64,000 bases of DNA from Phytoseiulus persimilis. Its lineage: Eukaryota; Arthropoda; Arachnida; Mesostigmata; Phytoseiidae. Shown here piece by piece: positions 22,383-33,466 of the stretch; within the stretch, counting starts at the first letter, position 1, and each line of letters starts with the position of its first letter. The stretch is from positions 39,056,745 through 39,120,744 of the forward strand of contig CM075102.1 in assembly GCA_037576195.1 (NCBI GenBank). Reading direction: 5' to 3'. A program made the position numbers and the translations under genes. Under the pieces are notes generated by a model. That model made no database searches. It was not told where the DNA came from and saw only the letters and a program-made list of their open reading frames with translations.

Positions 22383-23111
22383 ATGCGACCACTGATCTTG
22401 GTACTCGCCACCTCCCTCTGTGCTTTTGCGGCGCCAGCCGGTGGCAAAGGCGACGGCGAAGTTCAAGCTGTGACTCAGGCCGAGTCCAAGAAGGATGGTG
22501 ACGATCTCGAAGCGGCGGCAACTGGCCATCACGATCATTATGGAGGCTACGGCCATGGGTAAGCCGATATAGATAACTCCCATACCCTCTGCGGAGTCCA
22601 GGCTTCAGAGAATACGGTTAGCTCGTCATCGAATTTCAGTCATGGAGGCTACGGGCACCATGGAGGACATCATGGAGGGGAGCACCACGGACACCACGGC
22701 TCTCACGGTCATCATGGCGCCAAACATTACGGAGGGCACCATGGATCACACCATGGGGGACACAGACACCACGGTTCCCACGGTAGCCACGGTGCCCGCC
22801 AAGGTCATTGGGCGAACCACGGAAGGTACCACAGAGATCGAGGATACGGCTACGAGAGGAAATGGGGTTGGGACAAGGAACACAAGGAGCACGGCTCTCA
22901 CGGGGGACATCACGAGCACCACGGACACCATGGCCACCATGGCAGCGAAGGCCATCACGGAGGCCACCACGGCTCTCACCACGGAGCCGAGCACCACGGT
23001 GGGCATGGACACTATGGAGGCCATGGTGACAAATATCATGGCGCTCATCACGGCGCACATGGACACCATGGTTACGGCCAAGGCCATCACGGCCATTACG
23101 GTGGATACTGA
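22383..23111 (+). CDS. Secreted histidine/glycine-rich protein
   Basis: Two exons, 22383-22558 and 22640-23111, with an 81-nt intron (GTAAGC...TTTCAG, phase 2); 215 residues. ATG 22383 is preferred because it directly opens a compact signal peptide (Leu-rich core, Ala-Phe-Ala-Ala-Pro cleavage region). The ATG at 22356 would add nine polar residues and probably sits at the transcript start. Residues 22-50 are an acidic spacer. The rest is runs of His-His-Gly, Gly-Gly-His and Ser-His interrupted by one Arg/Tyr/Trp-rich block (about 22812-22877). Histidine makes up about 56 of the 156 exon-2 residues. Such proteins in arthropods are found in cuticle, secretions or as metal-binding or antimicrobial factors; which applies is not shown. 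The decayed relative lies head to head at 20275. Confidence 0.85.
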
Positions 23112-23204
23112 GATGCCCACGAAATCTCTCAGACGATGTTACTGTGGAATGGATACACGAGCTCTATATTGTTTGACACTATTAGGTACGCCTTCAGAGT
23201 AGGA

Positions 23205-23210
23205 AATAAA
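23205..23210 (+). terminator. Poly(A) signal AATAAA
   Basis: AATAAA 94 nt after the stop of the His-rich gene. Confidence 0.65.
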
Positions 23211-24220
23211 GCTCGGTGCTGCCTCAGTAGGAGAATGAGAAGCACTGCTCCGAAGTTGTACGGTCGTGGACTCCTTGACCTTAAAATCGCGGTGAAACTC
23301 AACAGAATCGGTTCAAACACGATATCAACGAGATGTTTGTTTCCTCTGGGGAATTTTCTGCTCCCATTAACTTCCATCGATATTTTTCGTGTCTACGGTG
23401 GAGATTAGCGTTCCCTGAAGTAGATCTGCGGCCCCGCCCGAATTCGTCGCCGACTAATCTCGACTCGGCATCTAGTCCTCCGCTGCTTTCGTCTATATTA
23501 TTGATGTAAATACGATTTCTGTCTCATGCCGCACCCAATACGCCTCGTTCACATCCTCAGTAGCGTGAACAGCGCTGATTGCATTCCGCAACTGAAGCCT
23601 CCTAAAGGGTTTATCGTAACATTTTCTTCCTTCCCTCGGCATCATGACGACGATCGAAGGCATTGCGGAGAGAGCTCTTACTTCGAATTTCTGCCTCGCT
23701 CACCTTGGCCCTCAGCTAGGATTGAACAGATTTTCAGAGCCGATCGACACAAGCCGACTCTCCAAGCAGAATTCAATAACGGAGACGAGGCATCGCGCTC
23801 CCCGGGAATTGTGGTGTGTCGTCTGGCAGCAATACCACGCCCTGAGGAAACGTACGAGAGCCAGGAGAGATGTGCTAGATGAAGAAATATCCTCCGAGTA
23901 AATAATTCTCCTCCCCACCGGCTAGCTAAGCCGATGATCCTACGGGAAAGGCAGCTCTCACACTCCGGAGACTGTCTCCAACTCACGATCTCGAAGCAAC
24001 GCTGGACCACCACGTTCAATTTGCCACTCGCGGATTGTCAGTCAAACTATCTCAGTCAGCGGCTTTTTCAGTCTTCTCTACATTCAGATCGCATCAGGCT
24101 CTTCCAAGCTTCGCTAGTATCTGTTGCTCACTTGCATGAGCGCAGCCGTCTTCCGGGAGACTCTGAGGAAAGAAACTAGACCCGTGCTCGTCAGCCATTC
24201 ACAATTCTTCGAAAACCTGA
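23211..24220. other. Intergenic or unresolved
   Basis: 23526-23901 has two open plus frames and a minus frame, none with motifs or splice partners. Nothing else was seen. Confidence 0.4.
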
Positions 24221-24716
24221 TCATAGCAGCAGAGAACCTAAGCTCACCGCGAATAATGTGATCATCAGGAGGAGGGAGATTGCGTGGGAGCTCGCAGCTG
24301 GCCGGCTCGACACTGTTTCGAAACTTTTGTGTGATTCACAGATTTCAACATCGGAGTCGAGAATGAAGTTCAAGAACTTCTTTACTCCATCATCTGTTTG
24401 CACTTGATCGTTGGTCGTAGGATCGATGCGGATCGGGAGGGGCAACTCACAAAGGGGAGACCTATGCTGCTCCCCATGGTGTACGAACTTCTGAAACTCC
24501 CGGAATGGTTTCCGGTAGGAATGTATGCACGCCAGCCTGACTGTGTGCGGCGAGAAATTAACGCTTACCGATATGGCAATCCCGGGAGAAAAAGTCAAGT
24601 CCCTCAACAATCAGCTTCGGAACACTCGCCCACTTCGTCCTGAGGTCATAAAATATTTTCGCAATTTTATGGGAAACCATACTTGAGCGGACCCAGCCCC
24701 GGAAACAAGGCGCCAT
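24221..24716 (-). CDS. Candidate membrane- or GPI-anchored protein, unknown
   Basis: Exons 24716-24569, 24540-24451 and 24393-24221 join in phase 1 both times. Introns are 28 nt (GTAAGC...CACACAG) and 57 nt (GTGAGT...AAACAG). The ATG at 24716 has AGCT before it and G at +4. The protein is basic and helical at first, has Cys pairs before and after a Tyr-Asp-Gly junction, and ends in about 18 hydrophobic residues right at the stop, preceded by Ser/Ala-rich sequence: the layout of a GPI signal or C-terminal anchor. No N-terminal signal peptide is seen, so an upstream exon may exist; an acceptor-like AAACAG lies at 24719. The 28-nt intron is unusually short. Family unknown. Confidence 0.35.
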
Positions 24717-24889
24717 AGCTGTTTCGAGTGTAATGTGATGGTCAGTCAGACTTAAAGAGCGGCGCGAAGGGGGTGCGATCGCCAGCAGCTATTTATGGGA
24801 CGGAGAGACGAACGATTTATTTCATTAAAGAGCGCAGCAGTCATGAGCAGGGCCTTTAGAGTCAAACGGGTGACTGGAGACAGGGATCA

Positions 24890-25097
24890 TTAAAAGCCCG
24901 CTACATTATTGATTTCACGAATCACGATTTGAGAGCCGCACTTATGCTGCGTGACATGAGTGCATGGATCCAGGCGCACGCGTACGTCGCTGGTGCACCA
25001 ACACCGCGCTGGGATTTGAGGGCACTGCCCGTGATGTCGCCAGTCGCAATGAAGGATCGGAATGATGGAAAAAATGAGCGACGAACGTTTTAATATT
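24890..25097 (-). CDS. Cys-rich exon resembling a thyroglobulin type-1 core
   Basis: After acceptor CACGCAG (25098-25100) a frame runs to TAA at 24890. It contains Cys-Asp-Trp, then Gln-Cys, six residues, then Cys-Trp-Cys, followed by two more cysteines. Gln-Cys-x6-Cys-Trp-Cys is the hallmark spacing of thyroglobulin type-1 domains, which often inhibit cysteine proteases or bind growth factors. The first loop is about three residues shorter than usual. A possible donor (GTAGCG) lies just before the stop. Whether this belongs with the exons at 24716-24221 is unclear, since the phases do not match. Pattern-based, single exon. Confidence 0.3.
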
Positions 25098-25100
25098 CTG

Positions 25101-28100
25101 CGTGCCCGACTGAATAATAGACTCTGGTAGGCACGTTGGGAGTGCACGCTCGAATGCCCCAGCGAGCTACGCGAGAAAGTCAATGACAGCGAAACGATTC
25201 AGCAAAAAAGCAACGCGAACAGCTCCAGAATCGTGCGCGGTCGAGAACTGCCCGATGTTCGGCCCATCCGAGGTTGTTCGCCCGCTGGCCACAGCCTCAT
25301 CGCTGCAGCTCACAGGGCGCTCCGGTGACCGATCTGTAGGAAAAATGAGTTTTTTGCTCGTATTTAGCCGAATTCGTCCCTCGAACGGAGGCTTCCGCTC
25401 CCGATCCCGCGGTTGAGACGAACGGGGTAACGATCGGATGACAAACACAGCGGGAGGAAGGATGAAAACCACCGCCCTGCGCTGGCGACCGGGCGAACGA
25501 TGAGGCGGAGTGAGAAGAGGCGACAGGGCAGGAGGGCAAACGAAATTGGGATTCCTCGTGTCAACGCCATTCTCGTCCCATTCTCGAAATGTGCTCCATT
25601 AATATCGAGCGCCGAACACCACATGCATAACTTGGCGTAATTCCCTCAGAATTTGTATGCGCGTCTCGTGTTACAGTTGAACATTTCAGTCGGATGCTTC
25701 GTCGGTCCGTAGATCGGTTCGTGCTTTCGTCCGCTCACTCGTTCGTCCATCCCATCGTGCAGCGCTGATATGTGCCCCGAATACTCGATTCACGCGGTGC
25801 CTATGTTCGGAGGATGCGCACCCGCCACGCTTGCTCTTTCTACGTGCAATATTCCTCTACCCGATGACGGTGCAAGTTCCCGGCAAACCACTCGTCCTCT
25901 TTTTTTGTCATTTGTCTGTTTTCGTCTCATTTCCCTCGGGGACCCCGCTTGATTTCTTCATCAAACTTGACAACGACAGCTCGCATAACAGACGCAACGG
26001 GACTTTCGAAACCGTGAGGTTGCCGAGGAGACCATTGAGGGCTAAGAGTTGAAAACACTCGATTGCTTTCCCGGAAAGCTGTTTCTGGCACGAGCGGCTG
26101 CAGGAGAGAATCCTCTGTGGGTGGTGACAGAGCGAAGCAATCGAAGTGTGCTCGCAACCGGCGGAACTTTCCCGTCTCGATTGAAGTTCCGAAATGAGCT
26201 GAACTGCGAAGAGTCTATGAGGTTCCTTCGCCTTACCCTGGACGCCGATCGTTTCAGACGCAGGCGTTAGGGCTCAAGGTGTGAGGAGCCGTCCGGAGCG
26301 AGAGTACCTTCAGAAAATCGGGGGAAAAAATCGAGGGAAAAACTGCTGGGTCTGTTTTTGACTTTGGCGGGTGACCGGGTTTTTCTCGTTTATTTTTGTG
26401 GCGTGAGCTAAATTGGGCTATGAAGTCCATTCTGCCGGCGACGCCCGAAAGTCGATTTGACAAACTTTGAGGAATCAGAGTCGCATCGCGTATCGCGTTT
26501 GACAGCTTTATCGTGTTTGCTGAGACTGCGCGTTTCCAGTCTCAGCACGGCTTCCATCGTTCTCGTTGCTTCTGTTATCCACAAACAGTGAGCGTCGTCG
26601 TCAAACGAAAATCAGCTTTGTGTGTGCCTCGTCGACAAATAACAGACAAACAAACACCTTTAAAGCTTTGGATTGAGGACGAAGCAGCCAATCAAAATCG
26701 GAAACCTGAGCAACTCCTGCTTCGTTCGAGTCAGTCAAACTTTCAATCGGAAGGCCATCCGGAGATGCAGAAAAGCAGTCAGTCAGTCCGTCAGTCAACC
26801 TTCATTAATTGTGACAGCGCCGCTGGAGGAGCTCAAAACACAGTCCCAGCCACACGGATGCATACAAGCCATTTGTGCGGAATAACAATAACAGATGAAG
26901 CCAAGTCGCTTTCGGCGTCTCACGGCACATTTTCACAGAATCAAGCCGTCAAACAGCCTGGTGCTGATCGCCTCAAAAAACCAAACCGAACATTTTCTCG
27001 GATCGATTCCTCCGCATCCATGTGAACCCCCCTAGAATACCCAGATGAACGAGGGTGAAGCGACTCGCTACTTTACGCGCACGACTTTTTTTTTGTCCCC
27101 GTTGCTTGAATTACGATGTGAGAGAGTATCTGAGGAGCTCTCCTCGTAATGGGCCAGTTGACACTGATCCAGGAAATCATTTGAACACATTCCCAAGCTT
27201 TGTTCCTTGAAACCACGAAGCTTGGTCCGCCATTACTCCGATGAACTGAACATTTCTCCATGGATTTCTTGCATAGCTAGCTCTCGTCAATCGCTCAACT
27301 CGTGTTGCGAATCGGAATCGATGCATTCGTTTGGTGATAGCGACTCTGAAGACGTGTGGAAGCTTCGAAAACCTCATTCTTAGTTAGCTCCTCGCGCGAT
27401 CGCGAGGTTCAAAGTGCATGCGCGCGTGGAGGCTAAGCCTGTGGAACAGCTACGAAACTGCGAGCGCTTACCCGATCGCACCAATAGGAACACGTGTTTC
27501 ACTGCATCAACTACATCCGATTGCTGTTGAAAGTATTGAAGATCACGTTTTATTTCAATGTTACCATCAATACCTCGGTTGATATATTCATGAAATCCTC
27601 TCAAGCTCGAAAAATTTGCCAAATCAGGAATCAATCAGTGAGAGCTTCCGCTCAGAAATGACTGTTAATAGAAGTGAATCGCCGGAATCCCTTGAATCAA
27701 ATCGGCTTCGTGATGCCGACGGCCCAGCAGTTCTCATAAACAGGTGTTCTATAGTAGGCTTTGAAACGTGATGAGTCCAATCTGTTTTACGCCGCATGGA
27801 AGTTTGTGCCCGTGAACAGCGTGCATGCAATAGCAACGGTCATCCCTTTGGAAGAACCAGTTTATCGTTTTTGTAGCCTGTAACGAGTCCATTGGATGAA
27901 GCACTACGGCGGATTTTGGAATCAGCCGCGAGCAAAACGCTTCCCATCGATGACGAGTCTCGGTGTTTTCTATCCTAATCGTATTCAATATTTGCTTTCA
28001 TAACCTCGCGTTTCGATTGAATTCGATCGTGACGGGGCTTTCTGTGCTGCGAAGAGCGTTTGTAATGTGCACGACTGAATTAGCAAATTCAATTTACGAA

Positions 28101-29013
28101 TCTGCTCAGTTTTCTCCCTTCGAATATGATTACCATTGTTATCTTGCTTCTGCTCTCATTGTTGTTGTCGAGCTTGTAGTCGCATTCGCTTGTGTGCTAA
28201 GCTGAAGGATTTCGTGTTTTCAACACAAACACTGCTTGGGCGGAGCCGTTCACGAAAAAGGCGACGAGATGCCTTCGACCAGAGACGGACACCACCGCCG
28301 CCGCCGCCGCCACATGACGATGGAGGAAAAGCACGAGATGAAGAGGAACAACAACGAAAACAAGAAAAAACAAGCAACGGCCACGGCAGACGCCGCAGCG
28401 AGCATCACAAAGAGCATTTTGTTCGCGGCGTTTCTGAGTGACTGGACGTGCCGGTGAGCGGACGAGCAAATTTTGACGCTCCCACTCTCCCTCATCGCCA
28501 GTTGAAATCAAAATTCGAACAACGAGAGCTTTGACGCACGACCGCTACGTCAGCTTCTCGCTCCAATCGAGTACTTGAGAGAATGCCTCCCTAACCCTGT
28601 CCTCTCAACATTTTTCGGTCAGATCGAACCGATAAAGCTCTGTCTGAGTGACGGCTTGATGACCGACCACAAGCTCTGCCAAAGTTCATCGGAACAACAA
28701 AGAGTTCCTGCGGGAGAGATATCGTCAACCTCACATTTGGTCGCCGCCGCTAACAAGAACCACACTCCTTCTTTTCCGATTTTTGATTTTTTCGAGGATC
28801 TCTCCGTCCCTTGAAGGGTCAAGCTTTGGCCGTACAGAAGCGCTCTTCTCGGCATTCAGAAGCTGATGCAGCTAAACTCCTTCGTCCCCAAGAGCCTGTT
28901 CGGTTGTGTCGTTTGGATGTCGAAATCTTATTCGGAATTCGCTCGCTGCAGTGCTGCGACTTGAAGCAAATCACGATTTTCCAATCCATTCGGAAGTTTT
29001 ACGTTTTCTTCTT
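25101..29013. other. Long unresolved stretch
   Basis: 26513-27025 (+) is a 170-codon Gln/Ser/Asn-rich frame that looks disordered and has no partner exons. 27634-27466 (-) is an AT-richer frame of normal composition ending at a consensus GTAAGC donor, and 27988-27749 (-) is another with several cysteines; they may be exons of one minus gene. 28068-28205 (+) ends in a hydrophobic helix. 28280-28440 is GCC/AAC-rich low complexity. Confidence 0.3.
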
Positions 29014-29767
29014 CTAATGAGAGCTCCCATTGCCCAAAGTGTCTAGCCTGCCGGCCCTCCTGACTGACTGGCTGCCTGCCTGAAACAGATCAACGTCTTC
29101 AATCAATTCATCGTCGGAGAAACGGGCCGAACAACCGCCTCTGACCAAAATCAACCGGAAACTTTCACTTGTGAAGCTTTGATCGAGCGAGTCGTCGTAC
29201 GAACTGAAACATTCCGGAGACCTTGGTAGCGATTTCTGTTGACATCTCACGTTTTTAAATCAACCAGATCGATGAAACTACATAGCGCCAACCTCTGCAA
29301 AACTGTAACAGACCTGAAGCGTTGGCACTAGTTTTGAAACATTGCAATAATTTAATCGTTCGACGCCGAAAGCGGTGTTTTTGAGTTTGGGCGGGATGAC
29401 TTAGGGGCGTTCACGTCATTTCTCCGCCGGTCAGGAGCGAGACGACCTTCGGGTCCAGAAAACTCGAGCTTTGAGGAGATTCGAGATTGGTGGAACTTTC
29501 ATTGTTACTGTTGTCTTCTGGTTCTTCGATCGGTCCCTCCGACACTCACGGTCGACTCAATTTCGCAGTTATTTTCTTCTCACATGAGTCCTCCTCTGTT
29601 CTCCTGATTATTGTTTTCACGAACTCGAACGCTCCAGCATGAGGTCTTTTAGGTTCAGAGCGAGGCCGTGGCGGTCGTGATGGCGGCCGATCGAAAAACT
29701 CGACGTTATTTCTCCCTCTGACGACACGGGTACCCTCATAAATCGGGGTTGAGATCTCGACGGGGAG
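29014..29767 (-). CDS. Two 3' exons of an unidentified gene
   Basis: Exon 29767-29550 lies between a strong pyrimidine tract ending CTCAAG and a consensus GTGAGT donor (phase 0 in, 2 out). Exon 29204-29014 follows TGTTTCAG in phase 2 and ends TAG. The first exon encodes 72 residues: an Ile/Val/Tyr start, a Pro/Arg-rich middle and a Lys/Glu-rich end with one Cys. The second is acidic and Ser-rich for 45 residues, then becomes Arg/Ser/Gly-rich. There is no membrane segment or recognised domain; it looks like a disordered C-terminal region. Upstream exons should lie above 29810; frames at 30168-29902 and 30392-29985 (-) are candidates but were not joined. Splice signals and phase are good; function unknown. 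Confidence 0.42.
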
Positions 29768-29809
29768 CTTGAGAAAAGAGACGGAAAAGCAAAAGTTCAA
29801 GTTGTTATC

Positions 29810-30572
29810 GAAGTGTTGAGTTCGTTGGCGGAGGTGTTTCGGACGAGGCTTGCAGAAGAGAAGCAAGCGGCAAACCAATTTACGACGTCATCTTTTCACT
29901 TCTATATTTCTCCTCTCGCTTCCTTCCCGGCACTAAGGGGGTCGTTTCTCGACTTCTCATCGACTTTCGGCTCCTTTTCTTCCTCTATCCATCGTTTTCG
30001 TTGTTCACTGGAGGAATCCAGAGCCAGACGGCTGTCGCAAAAATGAAGCCAGTAGGAATGCTTTTTCCCGGAAGGAAGAATAATCTTCCCGCTTTCTGGG
30101 AAGCCGTCTCTCGTCGGCACAGCGGACGTCTCCATAAAAAGCGAGTACGAGCGGGAAACCTCAAACAATCGTTCTGCATAAACGTCATCCGGCTACTGCG
30201 AAGTCGCACTTGAGTTGTACACTGCCACCCGCGGATCGTCTTTCGAGGCTTAGGTGACTTCGGTTCATTGTACTGGACGCTGTGTGGGCACGGCGGTGTG
30301 TCAGACGGGGATCTCGCATACGAATCTCCCATGCCGACCGCATGGAAACTCGATGCTGGAGAGGGATTATGCGTGCGATAATCTGCGGCCACTTGCGTCA
30401 GCCGGAAGTCGTTTACCCTTTGACAAGGGACAAAAATAGCCGGAGGAAACTGATCGGAGTGTTCGTGTGGAAGTATGGGTATAAGGCTGTGCGCGGGTAA
30501 ACAAGCTCTACAAAGAAAGAAGTGGAAGAGGGGATATTTCTAGCTTGCAAGCAGACAGCTGTGTGGTGTCGA
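29810..30572. other. Probable 5' part of the minus gene at 29767, unresolved
   Basis: Minus frames 30168-29902 (Lys/Glu-rich) and 30392-29985 are open, with an acceptor (CTCTCCAG, about 30353). Their junctions to 29767 could not be placed. Confidence 0.25.
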
Positions 30573-30962
30573 ATGGCTCTATTCTCACTTATGCTTGACC
30601 TGGCGTGTGCAGGCGGTGCAAACGGTGCAATGCTCGCTAGACCATATGTTACCGAAGTCCTCTTGCTGATCCCCTCCTCACAGCTTAGGAATCCGAGCTT
30701 ATACTGTGACCTGCCTTTGGGTACTTTGAGCGAAGAGGGGTCGAGAGGGTGGCCGCCGGTGGTAGGGGGAAATAAACCTCTGAATAGCCAGGCACGACCA
30801 TCCTGCTACTGGTGGCATAACAAATTTAGACTTATTTTTTCAGGGAATCGTACCCCCGCGCCCCGCCACCTCTTTAGTCCCGACCCCGAGCTCACCGGTC
30901 GCGCTCGCTACTGGCTTGATAATCAAGACAATCCTAAATTATTGTCGGAATCAGTTCGTTAA
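30573..30962 (+). CDS. Candidate small secreted protein, two exons
   Basis: ATG 30573 opens a hydrophobic leader of about 20 residues, and exon 1 runs to 30720 at GTACTT (phase 1). Exon 2 (30844-30962) follows a long T tract ending TTTTTTCAG, one of the best acceptors in the window, and ends TAA in matching phase. The product is about 88 residues with one Cys, and its C-terminus carries Arg-Tyr-Trp-Leu-Asp and a run of Asn/Asp. The frame is open upstream to 30522, so the start could be earlier. A rival reading of exon 2 in the next frame is also open beyond 31000. Family unknown. Confidence 0.3.
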   Translation: MALFSLMLDLACAGGANGAMLARPYVTEVLLLIPSSQLRNPSLYCDLPLGTLSEEGSRGWPPVVGGNKPLNSQARPSCYWWHNKFRLIFSGNRTPAPRHLFSPDPELTGRARYWLDNQDNPKLLSESVR

Positions 30963-31437
30963 TGAACCGCCAGGAGTTTATGAAATTTCGAGTCACGCTC
31001 ACAAGAAGCCCGCGCTGCTGCTGAAACTGGCGACTCGGAAACCATGCAATATCTCAGGCTGAGCCGAATCCACCGTCGTACACAAACCTCTCCTCCCGCA
31101 ATAACATATGAGTTCTCGAGCCTTCGTCCGTGCTTCCCTTCGGGCTCCTGAAACCCCTCGTCGGTGTCTAGGCTGACGCGCCGGTGTTCTACACTCGGAG
31201 CAAACACTGACCAGGTGTGTTTCCTCCAACGCTTCCTCCGACTCAGGTGGTTCGAACCACACCAATGTCCCTCGGCTTTTCTTGGCTGCGGGGCAAATAT
31301 TTGAGCTCTAAATGAAGACGTTCCTTCCAGGTGAAGAATTTGAGTTATTTTGACGACACTCACTCGTGAGGCAACTCGAGCTAGCCGTGACGCGATGCCG
31401 AGGAAGCTGATCGCGACCGCCCAACTTCCTCACGCAG

Positions 31438-31705
31438 ATTGAAAGTGAAAACACGAGAAATCATCGGCCTGCGATTGCGAGAATTTCACTCGTCGTGTCT
31501 TTTGGGTATCGCGCGAGCCGTTTTGGAAGTCTCCGGCTCTACTCCATTCTCGGAAGTCGACCAGCTGTATGGCTCATCCGTATCACGGCAGTATGAGTTT
31601 TGGTCCGGGCGTCATAAAGGCCTTTCAAGCCTAGACCGAGAGTTTTCGAAAAGCTTCATGGCCAGACTGAGTGCCGCGATCGAAACTTTCGAAAATGATC
31701 GTTGA
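31438..31705 (+). CDS. Terminal exon, unknown protein
   Basis: After acceptor CCTCACGCAG (phase 2) an 88-codon frame runs to TGA. The composition is that of a folded protein: balanced Leu/Ile/Val, Arg/Glu, several Phe/Tyr/Trp and one Cys; helices are likely at both ends. No upstream exon in the right phase was fixed. The antisense frames are short here, which favours plus-strand coding. No family recognised. Confidence 0.3.
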
Positions 31706-32224
31706 GCACACCGTTCCAGAGATCTACCAGAATGAAAATCCATCGCGGATCCTTCGTGCATTCTTCTAAATTTTTTTGCCTCCATTCAATATTTGGCTGC
31801 CAATGTTCTCCTCAATGACAACGAGTGAAAGTTGGGGAACTTCAAATCCTACAGAGACTCTCCCCTGACACAATGATATGAAACATTTCACGGACAGTCC
31901 CGACAGAAGAACGAAATTTTCTCTTCATTTTGCCGACATTCAGCCGTTACGTAATGTTCAGAATCGTCCGTTGGCGCTATTTTCTCTTCATTTCGGCTCA
32001 TTCTGTTTCTCTGATGATCGAAAGGGAGTCCGTTAGTGGGCGCGCATGAATGAATTCTTCGAATTTTCCCGAAAACCGACAACAATGCCATCCGACGCGT
32101 ATTTCAGAATAATCTGCACTCTCACTGAAGCTCATTCGGAAATTCCAGGCGACAGTCACCTTGCCTTGGCAAGTTCTCCCTGTTAATTCTTCCTCTCTCA
32201 ATATTTAAATTCGATACATCACAG

Positions 32225-32490
32225 ATTCCCACGACCTGAGGATGATCCGGCCGTGTTCAGAGGTAAGTTGATTTTTCTCCCGGTTTTCCTTTTGGGTTCA
32301 CGCGGTGTCGTTGGTCGCTCCACGCTTTCGCTGTCCCGCGGATTTGGCCGCTTCGGCGTTCCGACGGCCTATTGGACGTTCTGACTGACTGTCTGTTTGA
32401 CTGTTTGCTTCAGATCAATCATTCGCCGTAATTACTGAAATGCCAAATGGATTCAAACAACTTCTCAAACAGCAAGCAGAAAAGAAATAG
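32225..32490 (+). CDS. Micro-exon plus terminal exon of an unidentified gene
   Basis: A 38-nt exon (32225-32262) lies between ACATCACAG and a perfect GTAAGT donor (phase 2 in, 1 out). Exon 32414-32490 follows TTTGCTTCAG in phase 1 and ends TAG. The 37 residues read smoothly: a Pro-Glu-Asp-Asp-Pro segment, Asp-Gln-Ser-Phe, then a Lys/Gln-rich C-terminal tail. The perfect donor and phase match support splicing. Upstream exons must exist but were not found between 31706 and 32224; minus frames at 32201-31998 and 32091-31888 lie there. I do not recognise the protein. Confidence 0.4.
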
Positions 32491-32712
32491 ATGAGAGAGC
32501 GAGAGAGGGAGAGACGGCGATTGAGTCAGGATACGACTCAGACAATCGACAGACACTTTCTCCGAGACTTCACTGACAACTCACTGAAGCACAGGCGACA
32601 CGACAACGAAGACCAAACAAGCGGAGAACGGGGAAACGTTTGGTGAAATAGCGGATAAAAAGCGGTCGGAGCGTTCCTCAAAGATGAAAACAGAGTCGCC
32701 CGAAACGTTTCG

Positions 32713-32859
32713 ATGGTTGCTCTTCCCGGGAAAGAAGTTCCCCAAGCCGGAGAGATGAACATTCTCGACCTTGGAGAACTTTCCGAGCATGTTGCCTTGA
32801 TTCGACCAGGAAATGAACGCACAACGAGAACTCATATTGTTTTCGTTTATCTAGAATGA
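32713..32859 (+). CDS. Possible 48-residue open frame, unknown
   Basis: From ATG 32713 to TGA, with composition typical of a folded protein (Val, Leu, Glu, Ala, Gly; few Ser/Cys). The frame is open upstream to about 32656, so this may be part of a terminal exon. An antisense 124-codon frame (33052-32678) covers it, so the strand is uncertain. Confidence 0.2.
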   Translation: MVALPGKEVPQAGEMNILDLGELSEHVALIRPGNERTTRTHIVFVYLE

Positions 32860-33134
32860 TCCCAAGAGTTCCACTCGATTCAATTTGGAATCGCTGCATT
32901 GGAGCGCATCCAGTTTCAGCTAATGCAGTTTGTGAAACTCGAGAGTCGATCTTGTTTGGAAAACATCCTACAGGCCCAGAGGATATTATAAAACCCGATG
33001 CCGTAAGCGGCGATGTGACTGCTGCAGGCTGACTCTCGAATTGTGGATCCAACCAACGAGAGCTTGCGGGGAAGGCTTATGAGAGAAGAACTTGTTGCAT
33101 AAATGTTGAACGACTGAAGTCTGTAGCTCAGAGC

Positions 33135-33147
33135 GAGAGAGAGAGAG
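33135..33147. repeat. (GA)n microsatellite
   Basis: Thirteen nucleotides of alternating G and A. Confidence 0.85.
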
Positions 33148-33466
33148 CCACAAAAGAAAACACGGAGACATGCGCGCACGCACGCGCGCGCTCGCAAGAG
33201 GGGATCCAGCCACATCCGTCGTTGAAGGACACTAGGGGTTAAATTACATTACACACCACCAGACGAGCGTGGGGGTCAGAGCTTGGGGTCCAGGGAGAAT
33301 AAAACGGGTGCAGGGAGGTTGGTTCGTCGAGCGGCGGAGTCGAGAGATTCAAGAGACGCAGACCGGCAGGAGAGGTGGAACGAGTGTTTGCGAAGGCACT
33401 GGCAAGGTAATTTTATTACGAGGCGGTGGCTGAGGGCTACGGAGGTTAAAAGGGTCAAGTAATGCA

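Noticed and set aside
22642..23202. Thr/Met-rich 186-codon frame and Val/Met-rich antisense frame over the His-rich exon
   Set aside because: They are shadows of the CAC/GGC-rich coding repeat in other frames. The His/Gly frame is the one in phase with the signal-peptide exon.
31247..31260. Perfect 14-bp palindrome GTGGTTCGAACCAC with a GTTCGA core, considered as a tRNA B box
   Set aside because: No matching A box or acceptor stem around it; a lone short palindrome of this size is expected by chance.
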